A stretch of DNA of 64,000 nucleotides, from the NCBI RefSeq assembly GCF_030160275.1, contig NZ_BSOA01000015.1:23935-87934 (forward strand), given 5' to 3'. This document shows positions 27,980 to 36,776 of the stretch, piece by piece. Under the pieces are notes generated by a model that was given only the letters and a program-made list of their open reading frames with translations, was not told the DNA's origin and did no database searches. Source of the DNA: Dyella flagellata. GTDB lineage: Bacteria; Pseudomonadota; Gammaproteobacteria; Xanthomonadales; Rhodanobacteraceae. The position numbers and the translations under genes are program-made. Within the stretch, counting starts at the first letter, position 1; every line of letters begins with the position of its first letter.

Positions 27980-28531
27980 TCATTGCTCATCCTCAGGCAT
28001 CAGCGGTGACCGAGACCAATCAAATGCGACCATGACATCTCTGGCCATAGCGTCGAATTCTGCACGATAGTGGTGCGAATGGGGCGCCGGAACTTCCGGT
28101 GTACCTCGGAAAAATCCGAGCGATAGCAGCTTAGAGGAAAAGACATCAAGCGGGCCGTAACCGAACAACAGATTGTGTCTGTCCCATACGACTGTGGCGT
28201 TGCTGCTTTGGGAATGTGCCCAGAGATCGTAACGTGCATCAGCAGAAAAGAACGCTCCAAAACGTTCCAGAAGCGCCTGCACTTGAGCGAGTGAGAGTGG
28301 CGGACTTTGATAACGTCCTGGCTTAGCTTCACCGCGGGGAGTGTGCAGGACGTAAAGCAAGTAGTAAGGCGGCTCAAGACACTCCACCAAGCTACCCAAT
28401 ACAGCGGGATCGCCACCTGGCACGCCTGCAACGATGCGCTTACTAGAATCGTCGTTTTGCGGAATATGAAAAATGGGTTTGAACGAGTGGGCCACCCATT
28501 TGTCCTCGACTAGCATTTCCATTTTGTGCAT
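27980..28531 (-). CDS. Unrecognised protein of the RebB cluster
   Basis: A protein of about 183 residues without a signal peptide or membrane span. Features include the aromatic patch EPPYYLLYVLHTPRGE, LSLAQVQALLERFGAFFSAD, and the C-terminal EFDAMARDVMVAFDW. It does not match a family I can name. A decayed second copy of its 3' end lies at 26742-26921, beyond the two RebB-like genes, so it seems to belong to the RebB unit. I use ATG at 28531 (MHKMEMLVEDKW); the frame is open to 28648. Confidence 0.6.
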   Translation of the reverse strand: MHKMEMLVEDKWVAHSFKPIFHIPQNDDSSKRIVAGVPGGDPAVLGSLVECLEPPYYLLYVLHTPRGEAKPGRYQSPPLSLAQVQALLERFGAFFSADARYDLWAHSQSSNATVVWDRHNLLFGYGPLDVFSSKLLSLGFFRGTPEVPAPHSHHYRAEFDAMARDVMVAFDWSRSPLMPEDEQ

Positions 28532-28848
28532 GAGCGGTCTAGCTCTCCTCACTCCGAGTGATTGGATGGCAGCGAATGAGCTTGACTCCGTGTCCGTATC
28601 GCCTGCAATGGCGTTGCCTAATTGCGCAAAGATTATCGCTTGCCCCATCGATCAAGCCGCACATACGAGCCGACCATCCCCTACATCATTGTCCCGGTCC
28701 ATTTGATAGCGTAGACCTGTCACTCACGCCATCTCAAGCGGCCCCGCGTGAGTGACTTTGCAGCGATGCTTAGAAGTAGCGCGGATCGTGAGAGTTTGGA
28801 CCTCCCACGACCCGCTAAACCAAAACCAACTTACTGAAGGAGTTGATC

Positions 28849-29169
28849 ATGGTCTCCAAACATAATACGGCACGCACGCGTCCAACTGAACCGTTCTGGC
28901 TGGGCCAACTATCGCAGCATTTCAAAGACCCACAGAGGGGCGAGCGGTACGCCTACTTGATGAAGCTCGCCGGTAACAGCCTGGCCATCCAGGTCATTCG
29001 AAACCTGCTGAAGAACAACGAAGCCTTCAACCTGGCAAAAGCGGCCAACAAGCCCCCGGCACCTGGCGCATGGCCGCTCTCTCCTACCCAGATCGATGGC
29101 CTATGTGCGGCCTTGTATGTTCTTCATCGGCATGGCGACGCCATCATGAGGGCGGAACATGAGGGCTAG
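28849..29169 (+). CDS. Small soluble protein of unknown function
   Basis: A 106-residue basic protein (MVSKHNTARTRPTEPFWLGQ at the start), with helix-rich middle segments QRGERYAYLMKLAGNSLAIQ and VIRNLLKNNEAFNLAK and the ending DGLCAALYVLHRHGDAIMRA. AAGGAG lies 6 bases before the ATG, a strong ribosome site. It diverges from the RebB cluster across a 317-base spacer that shows no other gene. I do not recognise a family. Confidence 0.65.
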   Translation: MVSKHNTARTRPTEPFWLGQLSQHFKDPQRGERYAYLMKLAGNSLAIQVIRNLLKNNEAFNLAKAANKPPAPGAWPLSPTQIDGLCAALYVLHRHGDAIMRAEHEG

Positions 29170-29419
29170 TTCGTTCGCGCATGCGTAGTCCTGATGCGAC
29201 ACGTCAGCCGAGGATGACGTGTCGCTTTTGCGTGAAACGTGTGGGCCTTCTAGCCACGCTGAGCTAAATTTACGGCGTAATCCGCGAGGTAAGCTCGAAA
29301 ACGCCGGTAAAAGTGACGGTAAAAACGCCGGTAAAAAACGGAGCCAAGCCCCCAAAGCAGATTCCGGCCTCACTTTGGCTGTCGGACTTTTTGCCTTGAC
29401 GGGAAAAATCAGGGTTTCC
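29170..29419. other. Intergenic stretch with short CGGTAAAA repeats
   Basis: No gene is visible. At 29290-29340 the word CGGTAAAA recurs three times, twice as ACGCCGGTAAAA, between the end of the small unknown gene and the converging DUF1428 gene. No clear terminator hairpin is seen. Confidence 0.4.
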
Positions 29420-29776
29420 CTAGTCCGGCAGGCTGACCACCGGTGCGAAGCCGCCGAAGATCATGCGCTTCCCATCGAAGGGCATATCACTGGCGGACGG
29501 CATACGCGGATCTTTCATGACCTTCTCCATGCCAGCATCGCGGGTGGCCTTGTCGGGCCATTCGATCCAGGAGAACACCACGGACTCGTCCTGCTTTGCC
29601 TGGACGGCGCGGCGAAAATCGGTGAGCTTGCCGTCGGGCACGTCGTCACCCCAGCACTCCATCACTCGGATGGCGCCAAACTCCACGAACATGGCGTCGA
29701 AGGCACGGGCTTGTCCGATGAATTGCTCGCGGTTGGCGTTAGGTACGGCGATCACGTAACCATCGATGTAGGACAT
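29420..29776 (-). CDS. DUF1428 (YbaA-like) protein
   Basis: A 118-residue protein. MSYIDGYVIAVPNANREQFI, VEFGAIRVMECWGDDVPDG and FSWIEWPDKATRDAG are hallmark blocks of DUF1428, a ferredoxin-like small cytoplasmic family (E. coli YbaA) of unknown biochemical function. Length is normal and the start gives the standard N-terminus, preceded by a GAGGAA ribosome site. Confidence 0.9.
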   Translation of the reverse strand: MSYIDGYVIAVPNANREQFIGQARAFDAMFVEFGAIRVMECWGDDVPDGKLTDFRRAVQAKQDESVVFSWIEWPDKATRDAGMEKVMKDPRMPSASDMPFDGKRMIFGGFAPVVSLPD

Positions 29777-30114
29777 GACAATTTCCTCAGCGGGAAGGGG
29801 CGGCCGACATGGTCGCCTTCATGCATGTGGCAAATGAGCGTGCGCGGAATCCTCCAATAAGCGAATAGCAGGTCAGAACACTTTTGACGTCGATAGCTCT
29901 TGGAAAGGTATTCCGACCTCAATGGCAAAGGAATACCCAAGTCCTCGGAGCGAGAGGGCCTGACTCGCCGACCCCGAAGGAATTACCCGTAAATTCAATG
30001 AGTTGATGACGCACTACTCTACGGTGGCTAAACTATGTCGGATCATGCAACGAGCCGGATCCGTGAACCGAAGAGTCCCCTAGCTCAAACAGAAATGACG
30101 AAGCAGGAGGGTCT
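29777..30114. other. Intergenic spacer, no gene seen
   Basis: 338 bases between divergent genes. It contains one occurrence of the 13-base word CAGAACACTTTTG (29874-29886) that recurs in other spacers of this window, and the upstream region of the lipoprotein gene with AGGAGG at 30106. No RNA gene or hairpin of note was found. Confidence 0.5.
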
Positions 30115-30582
30115 ATGAAGACGTTCTTAGCAGCGATCGTTATGGCAAGCATGGTGTTGACCGGATGCAGCACTTCCGGAGGTACAGCCTCATCACAGAG
30201 CGCAGGATCCAGCACAGCATCAGGCACCATCGTGTATGCCGTGAATCCGGCGATCATTGCTTCGTTCACAGCGGGGGTTACCACTATCGATCAGGTGGAG
30301 ACGAGGCTTGGAAAGCCGGCCGGTGCCGTGCGCACGCCGTCCGGTGATCAAGTGATTGCTTACGCCGTTACGCGTAACGAAATCTACGGCAACGATCGCA
30401 CGCCAGAAACAGGCACGGCGCTGCCTAAACGCCACAAAATGCGCTACTCGACCATGCTGTCATTCGATGCGCAGGGGCGTTGGATCAGGTCATGGACACG
30501 CACCGATGATTTGGGCGATGCATCGCCGGGTGCCTTAGGCAACATGGGCGCCGGCGACATCATGCGCAATATCGGAGGCTGA
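30115..30582 (+). CDS. Lipoprotein, SmpA/OmlA-like build
   Basis: A 155-residue protein with a lipoprotein signal: MKTFLAAIVMASMVLTGCST, where the lipobox LTGC puts the lipidated Cys at about residue 18. The mature part carries TTIDQVETRLGKPAGAVRTP, which resembles the DxVxxxLGxP turn of SmpA/OmlA (BamE-like) domains, and YSTMLSFDAQGRWIRSW, the typical later strand pair. It is probably outer-membrane anchored and periplasmic. AGGAGG lies directly upstream. It is not BamE itself; the function is unknown. Confidence 0.82.
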   Translation: MKTFLAAIVMASMVLTGCSTSGGTASSQSAGSSTASGTIVYAVNPAIIASFTAGVTTIDQVETRLGKPAGAVRTPSGDQVIAYAVTRNEIYGNDRTPETGTALPKRHKMRYSTMLSFDAQGRWIRSWTRTDDLGDASPGALGNMGAGDIMRNIGG

Positions 30583-30594
30583 CACGGCGCCAGC

Positions 30595-30615
30595 ATTTGG
30601 GGCTACACCCCAAAT
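30595..30615. terminator. Bidirectional hairpin between convergent genes
   Basis: ATTTGGGG (30595-30602) pairs with CCCCAAAT (30608-30615) around a five-base loop, between the lipoprotein stop and the end of the convergent dioxygenase-like gene. The A/T ends on both sides allow it to work in both directions, though no long T-run follows. Confidence 0.6.
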
Positions 30616-30621
30616 CTGCCA

Positions 30622-31620
30622 TCAAGACTTCCATTCCTCCGTGTAGGCAAAGCGCGTGGGCTGCAGCGACATATATTGCACGACGCGTGGTCGTTGGGCT
30701 CGATTCGGACTGCTGCCATGAGGTAGCAGGTGATGCCAGATGATCATGTCGCCGCGCTTGGCGGCAACCGGTTTCATCGTCAAGGTGCGGCTCGCATGTT
30801 GTTGCACACTCACGCCTGCGGGGACGTTTTTCAGCCACTGGTTCAGCGTGCGATGAAAGCCCGGCACGCAACTGAATGCGCCCTGGTCTTCGGCAACGTC
30901 GGTGAGATATAGGATGCCCTGCAAGTCAAAGCAGTGCGGCTCGGCGAGGGTGGCGTCCCAGTGCAAATGCGGTCCGGGAAAACGCCAGTCTTTGCGCTCC
31001 GGTGGATTGAATCCGCCTTGGTCGATGGTCACCCAAAGATCTTCGCGCCCCCACAGCTGGGCATGGGCCTTATGAATGCGTGGCGAGCGACGATTGGCCA
31101 CCAGCGCCGGATGCCGCAGTAGCGGCACCCAGATGGAATGGCCCAGCGACTGGTGATACCAGGACTCCGGATCGTCGCGATCCATTCCTAAAAAATCGTA
31201 GACGGCCATCTCGGCGATTTCCGCCGCTTCCGGGCTGATCGCGTTGCGCAGGACAACGTAGCCATGCTCGTGCCAGTGTTCAAGATCATCCGCACTCAGG
31301 CCTTCGACATGCTCGAGATTGCCCACTTCGGCGCCAACGGGTTCGCCTGCCAGTGCACGTCGCAAGCGATGGAGCGAGGCTTCGCTCAGGTCGCCGCCAT
31401 TGCGCTCGCTGACCCAGGCTTCGAATTGCACATAGCTCGGCCGCTGGTCGTTCAAATAACGCAGGGTTTCCAGCACGTTAAGGCGCAAGCCGGCCAGCAA
31501 CGTCTTCACTACATCCTGTGGCAGCGGTGCTGCAGAGCCTGGCGCGCATTGGCAAGCCCAGTAAGTATGCAACTCCTCGATACCAAGGCTTGTCGCCGTC
31601 TCGACCATCGTGCTCCCCAT
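30622..31620 (-). CDS. Phytanoyl-CoA dioxygenase (PhyH) family protein
   Basis: A 332-residue member of the Fe(II)/2-oxoglutarate-dependent PhyH family. The metal site HxD is in GPHLHWDATL. The distal His and the 2-oxoglutarate-binding Arg are in LLPHGSSPNRAQRPRVVQYM. DLQGILYLTDVAEDQGAFSC is the typical strand between. About 130 residues at the N-terminus precede the catalytic fold and are not assigned. The substrate is unknown; family members hydroxylate lipids or small metabolites. I use MGSTMVETATS at 31620; MVETATS at 31608 is an alternative. Confidence 0.83.
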   Translation of the reverse strand: MGSTMVETATSLGIEELHTYWACQCAPGSAAPLPQDVVKTLLAGLRLNVLETLRYLNDQRPSYVQFEAWVSERNGGDLSEASLHRLRRALAGEPVGAEVGNLEHVEGLSADDLEHWHEHGYVVLRNAISPEAAEIAEMAVYDFLGMDRDDPESWYHQSLGHSIWVPLLRHPALVANRRSPRIHKAHAQLWGREDLWVTIDQGGFNPPERKDWRFPGPHLHWDATLAEPHCFDLQGILYLTDVAEDQGAFSCVPGFHRTLNQWLKNVPAGVSVQQHASRTLTMKPVAAKRGDMIIWHHLLPHGSSPNRAQRPRVVQYMSLQPTRFAYTEEWKS

Positions 31621-31828
31621 TACTTGAAAAGTTCTTCCTGCCCCGTGCGTCGCGGCGACGCTGCACTGGATCATGAGGCGTTTCGTGCCTGCGGGGAAGG
31701 GGCTAGCCTTGGAGCATTCTTCCTACGTAACAGCCACTTGGATCAATCAGCGCTTCGGCATAGGGGCGGTGTGTGGCCTCGGCTTGCTTGCTAGACTTCC
31801 CATGACTGCACGTAAATGGGGAACGCGC

Positions 31829-32425
31829 ATGCATGCCAGGTTTTGGGTTCTTGCTCTTTTGCCTTTGATGATCTCTACGGCAACCGCCACGGATATCTAC
31901 AAGTGCACGGCCAAGAACGGGGTGGTTTCCTATGCGGATAGGCCCTGCCCTAGCCAACAAGCCACCCTGTTGCACAAGGAGACGGAGGCAGAGGCCGCCC
32001 AGGCGAAACAGGATCGTATCACCATGACCCTCAATGGCATGATCGATAGCGGCCATATCGATGAAGCCAGATCCTTCGCTGCCGCAAATGGCGCCAGCGC
32101 CTACTTCCAGCAGCGCATTCTAGACAACGTCAGGCGCGATCAGATAAAGCGCCAACAGGAAATTGCCAACGACGCCGAGATGCGGCGTGCGAACGCAGCG
32201 GCAGACCAAGCCCGCCATCAACAAACGATGGACGAAATGCAGGCGAAACTGGTGGAGGCTGACACCGCGCAAGAAAAGTTTCGCAAAGAGCACTGGAGCG
32301 AGATAAAGCAACAGCACGAGGGCGAGGCTCTGCAGATGCAGTCCAACGTCGTTTTCAACCCGGCCAGGAACCAATGGTGCTCGGTCGGCAAGGACGGCTC
32401 GACGGTGTGTAAAGACAAACCATGA
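31829..32425 (+). CDS. DUF4124 domain protein, secreted
   Basis: A 198-residue protein with a signal peptide (MHARFWVLALLPLMISTATA). DIYKCTAKNGVVSYADRPCP follows, the characteristic start of DUF4124 with its two conserved Cys residues. The middle and C-terminal parts are long charged helices (QKRQQEIANDAEMRRANAAA-like), probably coiled coil. A Cys pair near the end (WCSVGKDGSTVC) may form a disulfide. It is probably periplasmic. An in-frame ATG at 31802 is possible, but the later one gives the better signal. Confidence 0.82.
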   Translation: MHARFWVLALLPLMISTATATDIYKCTAKNGVVSYADRPCPSQQATLLHKETEAEAAQAKQDRITMTLNGMIDSGHIDEARSFAAANGASAYFQQRILDNVRRDQIKRQQEIANDAEMRRANAAADQARHQQTMDEMQAKLVEADTAQEKFRKEHWSEIKQQHEGEALQMQSNVVFNPARNQWCSVGKDGSTVCKDKP

Positions 32426-32527
32426 CCTTCTGACCGTCGGAAACGCCCACTGTCGTTTCAAAGCGAATCGTCATTCGGGCGCAGGCCCCACTGCTGTCCT
32501 CGGAAAGTTCAAACTTGATCGCAGAGC

Positions 32528-32594
32528 GTAGGCTGGGATGGCAATCCCAGCATCCAGGAAGCCGCAGGAAGCTGGGATTGCCATCCCAGCCTAC
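32528..32594. repeat. GCTGGGAT palindromic repeat, copy D
   Basis: A full two-arm copy: left GTAGGCTGGGATGGCA with ATCCCAGC, right GCTGGGATTGCCATCC with CAGCCTAC, and a 19-base loop. It lies between the convergent DUF4124 and glutathione transferase genes. Confidence 0.92.
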
Positions 32595-32614
32595 GAAGCG
32601 ATTCCGGGCCATTT

Positions 32615-33229
32615 TTACGCGGCCTTGAGCAAGCCCTCGGCCTTCAGCGCAGACTGCACGTTCGGACGCGCCGCGACGCGCTTCTGGAACGCGAGGATCG
32701 CCGGGAAATCCGCAAGGTCCAGGCTCACGTGCTGCGCCCAGTTGGTGACCGTGAACAGATAGGCATCGGCCGCCGTGAACTGGTCGCCCACCAGCCACTC
32801 ATGCGTGGCCAGGCGCTGTTCGAGCAACGCATAGCGCTTGCGCAGGTATTCCTTGCGTTCCGCCCGTACGGCGTCGGGCGTCTCCGGCTTGAACAGCGGG
32901 GAATAGGTCTTGTGCAGTTCGGAGTTGATGTAGCCGAGCACTTCCTGCAGGCGATAGCGCGCTGCCGTGCCGTTGGCGGGCGCCAGGCCGCTTTCGGGCT
33001 TCAGGTCCGCGAGGTACTGCACGATGACCGGGCCTTCGGTCAGCACTTCGCCGCTGTCGAGCCGCAGCGCGGGTACGTATCCCTTGGGGTTGATCTGCCA
33101 GAAATCCTCGCCGCTGGCCGTGCGCTTGGCCTTGGTGTCGACCTTTTCCAGTTCCACCGGTAGGCCCGCTTCCAGGGCAACGATATGCGGGGACAGCGAG
33201 CAGGCGCCCGCAGCGTAGTAAAGCTTCAT
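32615..33229 (-). CDS. gstA: Glutathione S-transferase, beta class
   Basis: A 204-residue cytoplasmic enzyme. MKLYYAAGACSLSPHIVALE places the beta-class catalytic Cys at residue 10. The thioredoxin-fold glutathione site is NPKGYVPAL with the SNAIL-like TEGPVIVQYLADL. The all-helical C-terminal domain includes the N-capping box FTAADAYLFTV. It closely follows E. coli GstA in motif and length. A HxlR-type regulator is transcribed divergently 158 bases away, and may control it. Confidence 0.92.
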   Translation of the reverse strand: MKLYYAAGACSLSPHIVALEAGLPVELEKVDTKAKRTASGEDFWQINPKGYVPALRLDSGEVLTEGPVIVQYLADLKPESGLAPANGTAARYRLQEVLGYINSELHKTYSPLFKPETPDAVRAERKEYLRKRYALLEQRLATHEWLVGDQFTAADAYLFTVTNWAQHVSLDLADFPAILAFQKRVAARPNVQSALKAEGLLKAA

Positions 33230-33387
33230 GCTGGTTCTCCGTTGGGGATGGGATCAGCGCAACCCGGGCTTGCGCAGACCACAAATGCTAGCCAGCATGG
33301 TTACTGTTTGATACCACCTAACCGCACGTAACCCGTAAAATCCGGTAACCATCCGGTTATCGGACTTTCCAAGGGACTTGGGCCACC

Positions 33388-33753
33388 ATGGGTTTACCCG
33401 TCAGAAAAAGCAAAGTCGCGCCTCCTCCTACCTGCCCGCTCAGCGAAGTGCTTGGGCTGTTACGCGGCGCGTGGGCGCCCAACGTCATCTGGCAACTCAG
33501 CGGCGAAGCCCGCCGCTTTGGCGAGCTGCGCCACGACATGCCGAAGATTTCCGCGCGCGTATTGAGCGCGCGCTTGCGCGAACTGGAGTCGCGCGGGTTG
33601 GTGACCCGTCGTGTGTTGAATACCTCTCCACCCTCGGCCGAATACGCACTCACGCCGCTGGGCCGTGAGCTGTTGCCAGCGATCGATGCGTTGGCGAACG
33701 TAGGCCGGAAGTTGATCGAGGAGTGGGAAGCGAGTCAACGCGAAGTAGCCTGA
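33388..33753 (+). CDS. HxlR-family transcriptional regulator
   Basis: A 121-residue winged-helix regulator. CPLSEVLGLLRGAWAPNVIW carries the conserved Cys of HxlR proteins, then FGELRHDMPKISARVLSARL is the recognition helix and VTRRVLNTSPPSAEYALTPL the wing. HxlR members often sense electrophiles or quinones through that Cys and act on the neighbouring divergent gene; here that is the glutathione transferase. The spacer has AT-rich ACCCGTAAAATCCGGTAACC near 33330 but no clean operator. Confidence 0.9.
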   Translation: MGLPVRKSKVAPPPTCPLSEVLGLLRGAWAPNVIWQLSGEARRFGELRHDMPKISARVLSARLRELESRGLVTRRVLNTSPPSAEYALTPLGRELLPAIDALANVGRKLIEEWEASQREVA

Positions 33754-33855
33754 TGCCCGCGGCCGCCTTCGAGTATGCTCCGCCGACCAGTAGCCGTTCC
33801 CCAGCATCGGGGGACGCCGCAGCGGCCACGTCACTTGCTCAGGGGAAGGCATGCC

Positions 33856-35697
33856 ATGGCTTTTTCGCCACGTCCGAACGATTACTACTATCTCGTCGCA
33901 CGCCACAGCGGCAAGGTGCTGGAGATTGAAAACGCCTCCGGCGCGTCGGGTGCACGCATCGTCCAAGCGGATGCCGCGGACGAGAAGCACCAGCGCTTCA
34001 GGTTCCAGGCGGTCGGTCCGCGCTCGTTCGCGATACGCCCGGAGCACTCCGATCACGCGGTCGATATCTACGGCGCCTATCTGACGAACGGCGCCAACGT
34101 CATCCAGAGCGCCTGGCATGGCAATAGCAACCAGCGCTTCCGCCTGCTCGACGCGGGCGATGGTTACTTCTTCATCGAGGCCGAACACAGCGGCAAATGC
34201 CTCGATGTCCAACATGTGGCGACGGCAGCCGGTTCGCCCCTCGTGCAGCACCCGCATCATTACACCGACACTGCCCACCATCAGCAGTTCCGGCCGGTAC
34301 TCGCGACTAGCGAGATCAGCATGGCCAAGCTGCCTACCTTTCAGCGCCCGCTCGACTACCTGCGCGAGATCACCCTTGGCGGCCTCGGCCTGATTCCCAA
34401 GGCCGGCGGGGCGATCAAATTCATCACCGGCGCGCTTTGGCCCGACGATTCGCTGCAGATGGTGTGGAACCAGATCACCGTATATATCGACAAGCTGGTC
34501 GAATCCAAGCTGCTGGAAGAGCGCATCACGGCCCTGAAGCTGGCACTGGAAGGCGCGAAGAAGAACCTGGACGAATACAACGGCCTGCAGCCCGGGGCGG
34601 AAAAGCTCGGCTACATGAACTCGGTGATCGCCACGCTCAACACGACCGACCGCGCTTTCTTCCGCAAGAAAGACCCGGAGCGGACCGCCACCTATCTGAT
34701 GACGATGGGCTCGCTCAAGATCGCTCTGCTGCGCGAGCGGTTGCTCAACTACACCACCATCGCGAAGACCGACACGGATCCCAGCGCCGAGGCGCACCTG
34801 GAATCGCTCAAGTCAGCCGTCGCGGAGTACACCAAAGCCGCGTTGGAATTTCGTGCGGCCCTGATGGCGCGTCGGCTGAAATTTCTTTCCGGCGTCACGC
34901 GATACGACGCCAGCAAGGCCCAGTGGTTCGACTTTACGGTGAGAGACGCCGCCGACGAGAGCGAGGGGCGCGCAGCAAGCTTCTACTTCTGGAGGGTCTT
35001 TCCGCCGTTCCACTCCTCGGAGATGCACAAGGCAGAGACCAAGGTACTGCCCGCGTACCAGGCGCATGTCACCGCGATGTACGGTGCGCAGCTGGATGCG
35101 CTGTTTGCCTCGGCGCGCATCTGGAACGCCGCCATTCCGGGCCAGCCGGAGCCTGCGAAAAAAACCATCCGTGCCACCGTCGGTCCGTTCGGCAGCGGTA
35201 TCGGCACGGCGGTCGACCTCACCCAGGACAAGCCGATCGAAGGCGTGCGCGTCTACTACATGAACCGTCGCCTTCGCGGCATCCAAGCCAAGCATGTTTC
35301 CGGCTGGGGGCCGCTGGTAGGCCGCGCGGAAGGCACCTGCCACGAGCTGGTGCTGAAGAAGGGCGAGCGTATCGTCTCGGCTTACGGCCAAGCCGATGGC
35401 CATCTTTCCGCCGCGTGCTTCGAAACCAGCTTTGGTGCCAGCTTGCGCACGTCGACTCCGTATCCTGACAGCCGCGCGTGGAGCGCCGACTTGTCCCCGG
35501 AAGTCAACCCGACGCTTGCACGCATTAGCGCTTCGCCGGGAGAGGAAGGTGTCGAGGGCATCACGCTGCATTGGGACTATCAGGTGCTGGGCGAATATCC
35601 TACAAGCGTGAAAGGCCGAGCCGCGAAACCAGCAAGTGCAGGGACGGCAGCCAAGACCGTGCGTAAGAAAGCCACGCCGCCGAAAGCTGGCGGCTGA
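33856..35697 (+). CDS. Ricin-B / delta-endotoxin-N-like / jacalin-like toxin candidate
   Basis: A 613-residue protein without a signal peptide. Residues 5-150 are a ricin-B lectin trefoil with three repeats ending QRFRFQ, QRFRLL and QQFRPV. Residues about 155-350 are helical and resemble the pore-forming N-domain of Cry insecticidal proteins: GLGLIPKAGGAIKFITGALW, then a W-x-QITVYIDKLVESKL helix and EGAKKNLDEYNGL. Residues about 440-590 look jacalin-like (GPFGSGIGTAVDL, GITLHW). The C-terminal tail is basic. I infer a carbohydrate-targeted pore-forming protein. ATG at 33856 follows AGGGGAAGG. It stands alone; no immunity or secretion gene is adjacent. Confidence 0.72.
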   Translation: MAFSPRPNDYYYLVARHSGKVLEIENASGASGARIVQADAADEKHQRFRFQAVGPRSFAIRPEHSDHAVDIYGAYLTNGANVIQSAWHGNSNQRFRLLDAGDGYFFIEAEHSGKCLDVQHVATAAGSPLVQHPHHYTDTAHHQQFRPVLATSEISMAKLPTFQRPLDYLREITLGGLGLIPKAGGAIKFITGALWPDDSLQMVWNQITVYIDKLVESKLLEERITALKLALEGAKKNLDEYNGLQPGAEKLGYMNSVIATLNTTDRAFFRKKDPERTATYLMTMGSLKIALLRERLLNYTTIAKTDTDPSAEAHLESLKSAVAEYTKAALEFRAALMARRLKFLSGVTRYDASKAQWFDFTVRDAADESEGRAASFYFWRVFPPFHSSEMHKAETKVLPAYQAHVTAMYGAQLDALFASARIWNAAIPGQPEPAKKTIRATVGPFGSGIGTAVDLTQDKPIEGVRVYYMNRRLRGIQAKHVSGWGPLVGRAEGTCHELVLKKGERIVSAYGQADGHLSAACFETSFGASLRTSTPYPDSRAWSADLSPEVNPTLARISASPGEEGVEGITLHWDYQVLGEYPTSVKGRAAKPASAGTAAKTVRKKATPPKAGG

Positions 35698-35747
35698 ACC
35701 TTCAAACAGCGCCCTACTAAACCTCAGACCTTGGAAGCGGATAACTC

Positions 35748-36230
35748 ATGACGAACAAGTTCTTTGCTTGTGCCCTGCTCGGGCTCATTACTGCATCGGG
35801 CGCGGGCGCCCCAGATGCTGTCCGCGCAAGCGACGCTGCCAAGGTCATCTCTCCGGACAAGCTGCCCTTTGCCCAAGTCTCCAAGGGCGTAAGACTGAAG
35901 GAACTGACGGGACGTGCTGCGCCTATTGGGGCGAAGTCGACGCTAGGTAGCGTCGCGCTGTTCGAACTCGATCCCGGTCATGCGAGTGCATGGAGCCACA
36001 ACAAAGTTGGCGAAGAATCTTTCTTTATCCTGGCAGGGCATGGTGAGGTTTGGACGGATGGCACCGCCCACTCTGTGGGTCCCGGAGACTACATTCTCAT
36101 TCCTCCCGCGGTGGTCCGCTCCATCCGCGCCAGCAAGGGTGAAGTGCTCAGGTTCTATGCCATTACTACGCCGGCGTGGAGCAAGGATGATGATGTTCTG
36201 GTACCTGCTCCCGATGGGGCTCCCAAATAG
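35748..36230 (+). CDS. Secreted cupin-domain protein
   Basis: A 160-residue protein with an N-terminal signal-like segment (MTNKFFACALLGLITASGAG). A single cupin barrel follows, with the first motif HNKVGEESFFILAGHGEVW and the second GDYILIPPAVVRSI. The metal-ligand set is incomplete compared with enzymes: the first motif keeps one His and a Glu pair, and the second lacks a His. The role is probably periplasmic binding or a degenerate dioxygenase; no substrate can be named. Confidence 0.8.
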   Translation: MTNKFFACALLGLITASGAGAPDAVRASDAAKVISPDKLPFAQVSKGVRLKELTGRAAPIGAKSTLGSVALFELDPGHASAWSHNKVGEESFFILAGHGEVWTDGTAHSVGPGDYILIPPAVVRSIRASKGEVLRFYAITTPAWSKDDDVLVPAPDGAPK

Positions 36231-36278
36231 GATTGCCGGTAGCGGTACTGGCTTCCCCGTGCGAGGCAGGAACCAAGC

Positions 36279-36698
36279 CTATCCGCGCTTACCGGCTGAG
36301 TAAAACGCAAGCCCAAGACAAACGGTAATCAGGGTGAACGATGCAACCGGCACCACAAAGATAAACTTCCACGCCAGCACGGCAGACACCGCGGACACCA
36401 ACAGGAACGAGCCAATCAGCGGCCTAACGCGCGGCGTATCCGACTTTGCCATGGATGCCAACTGCCAGAGCACGATCGCCTGCATGAACAGGTAGGCGCT
36501 GTTGATAAACCCGAAGCCAAGGAAGAAATCCAGATACGTTCGGCTGGCCCCCGCCGCGTCGAAATGAAACGATCTCATGGCGCGGAGCACATCCGTCTCC
36601 CCAGGCGGGGACCAGAAGCTCAAGCCGCCGCTGGTATGTCCTACGGCGAGCAGCAACGTAAGGATTGACGCGATTCGCAACAGTAGGGTTGGTTTCAT
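36279..36698 (-). CDS. Four-span membrane protein, unknown
   Basis: A 139-residue inner-membrane protein with hydrophobic spans at about 5-25, 62-82, 95-115 and 118-135. The short loop HTSGGLSFWSPPGETDVLRA and MRSFHFDAAGASRTYLDFFL lie between spans 1 and 2. This pattern occurs in a common uncharacterised family of small four-helix proteins. ATG at 36698 follows GGAGG closely; the frame is open to 36737 without support. Confidence 0.75.
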   Translation of the reverse strand: MKPTLLLRIASILTLLLAVGHTSGGLSFWSPPGETDVLRAMRSFHFDAAGASRTYLDFFLGFGFINSAYLFMQAIVLWQLASMAKSDTPRVRPLIGSFLLVSAVSAVLAWKFIFVVPVASFTLITVCLGLAFYSAGKRG

Positions 36699-36776
36699 GC
36701 GGTCCTCCGTTTCAGGCAATTCCGAAATCAAAGGCAACGGCGCTGCTCCGCCATAGTAGCTCGAGCCAAGTTGAGT

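Noticed and set aside
33460-34797. 445-codon minus-strand frame opposite the toxin candidate and HxlR gene
   Set aside because: Crosses two well-supported plus-strand genes and the spacer between them.
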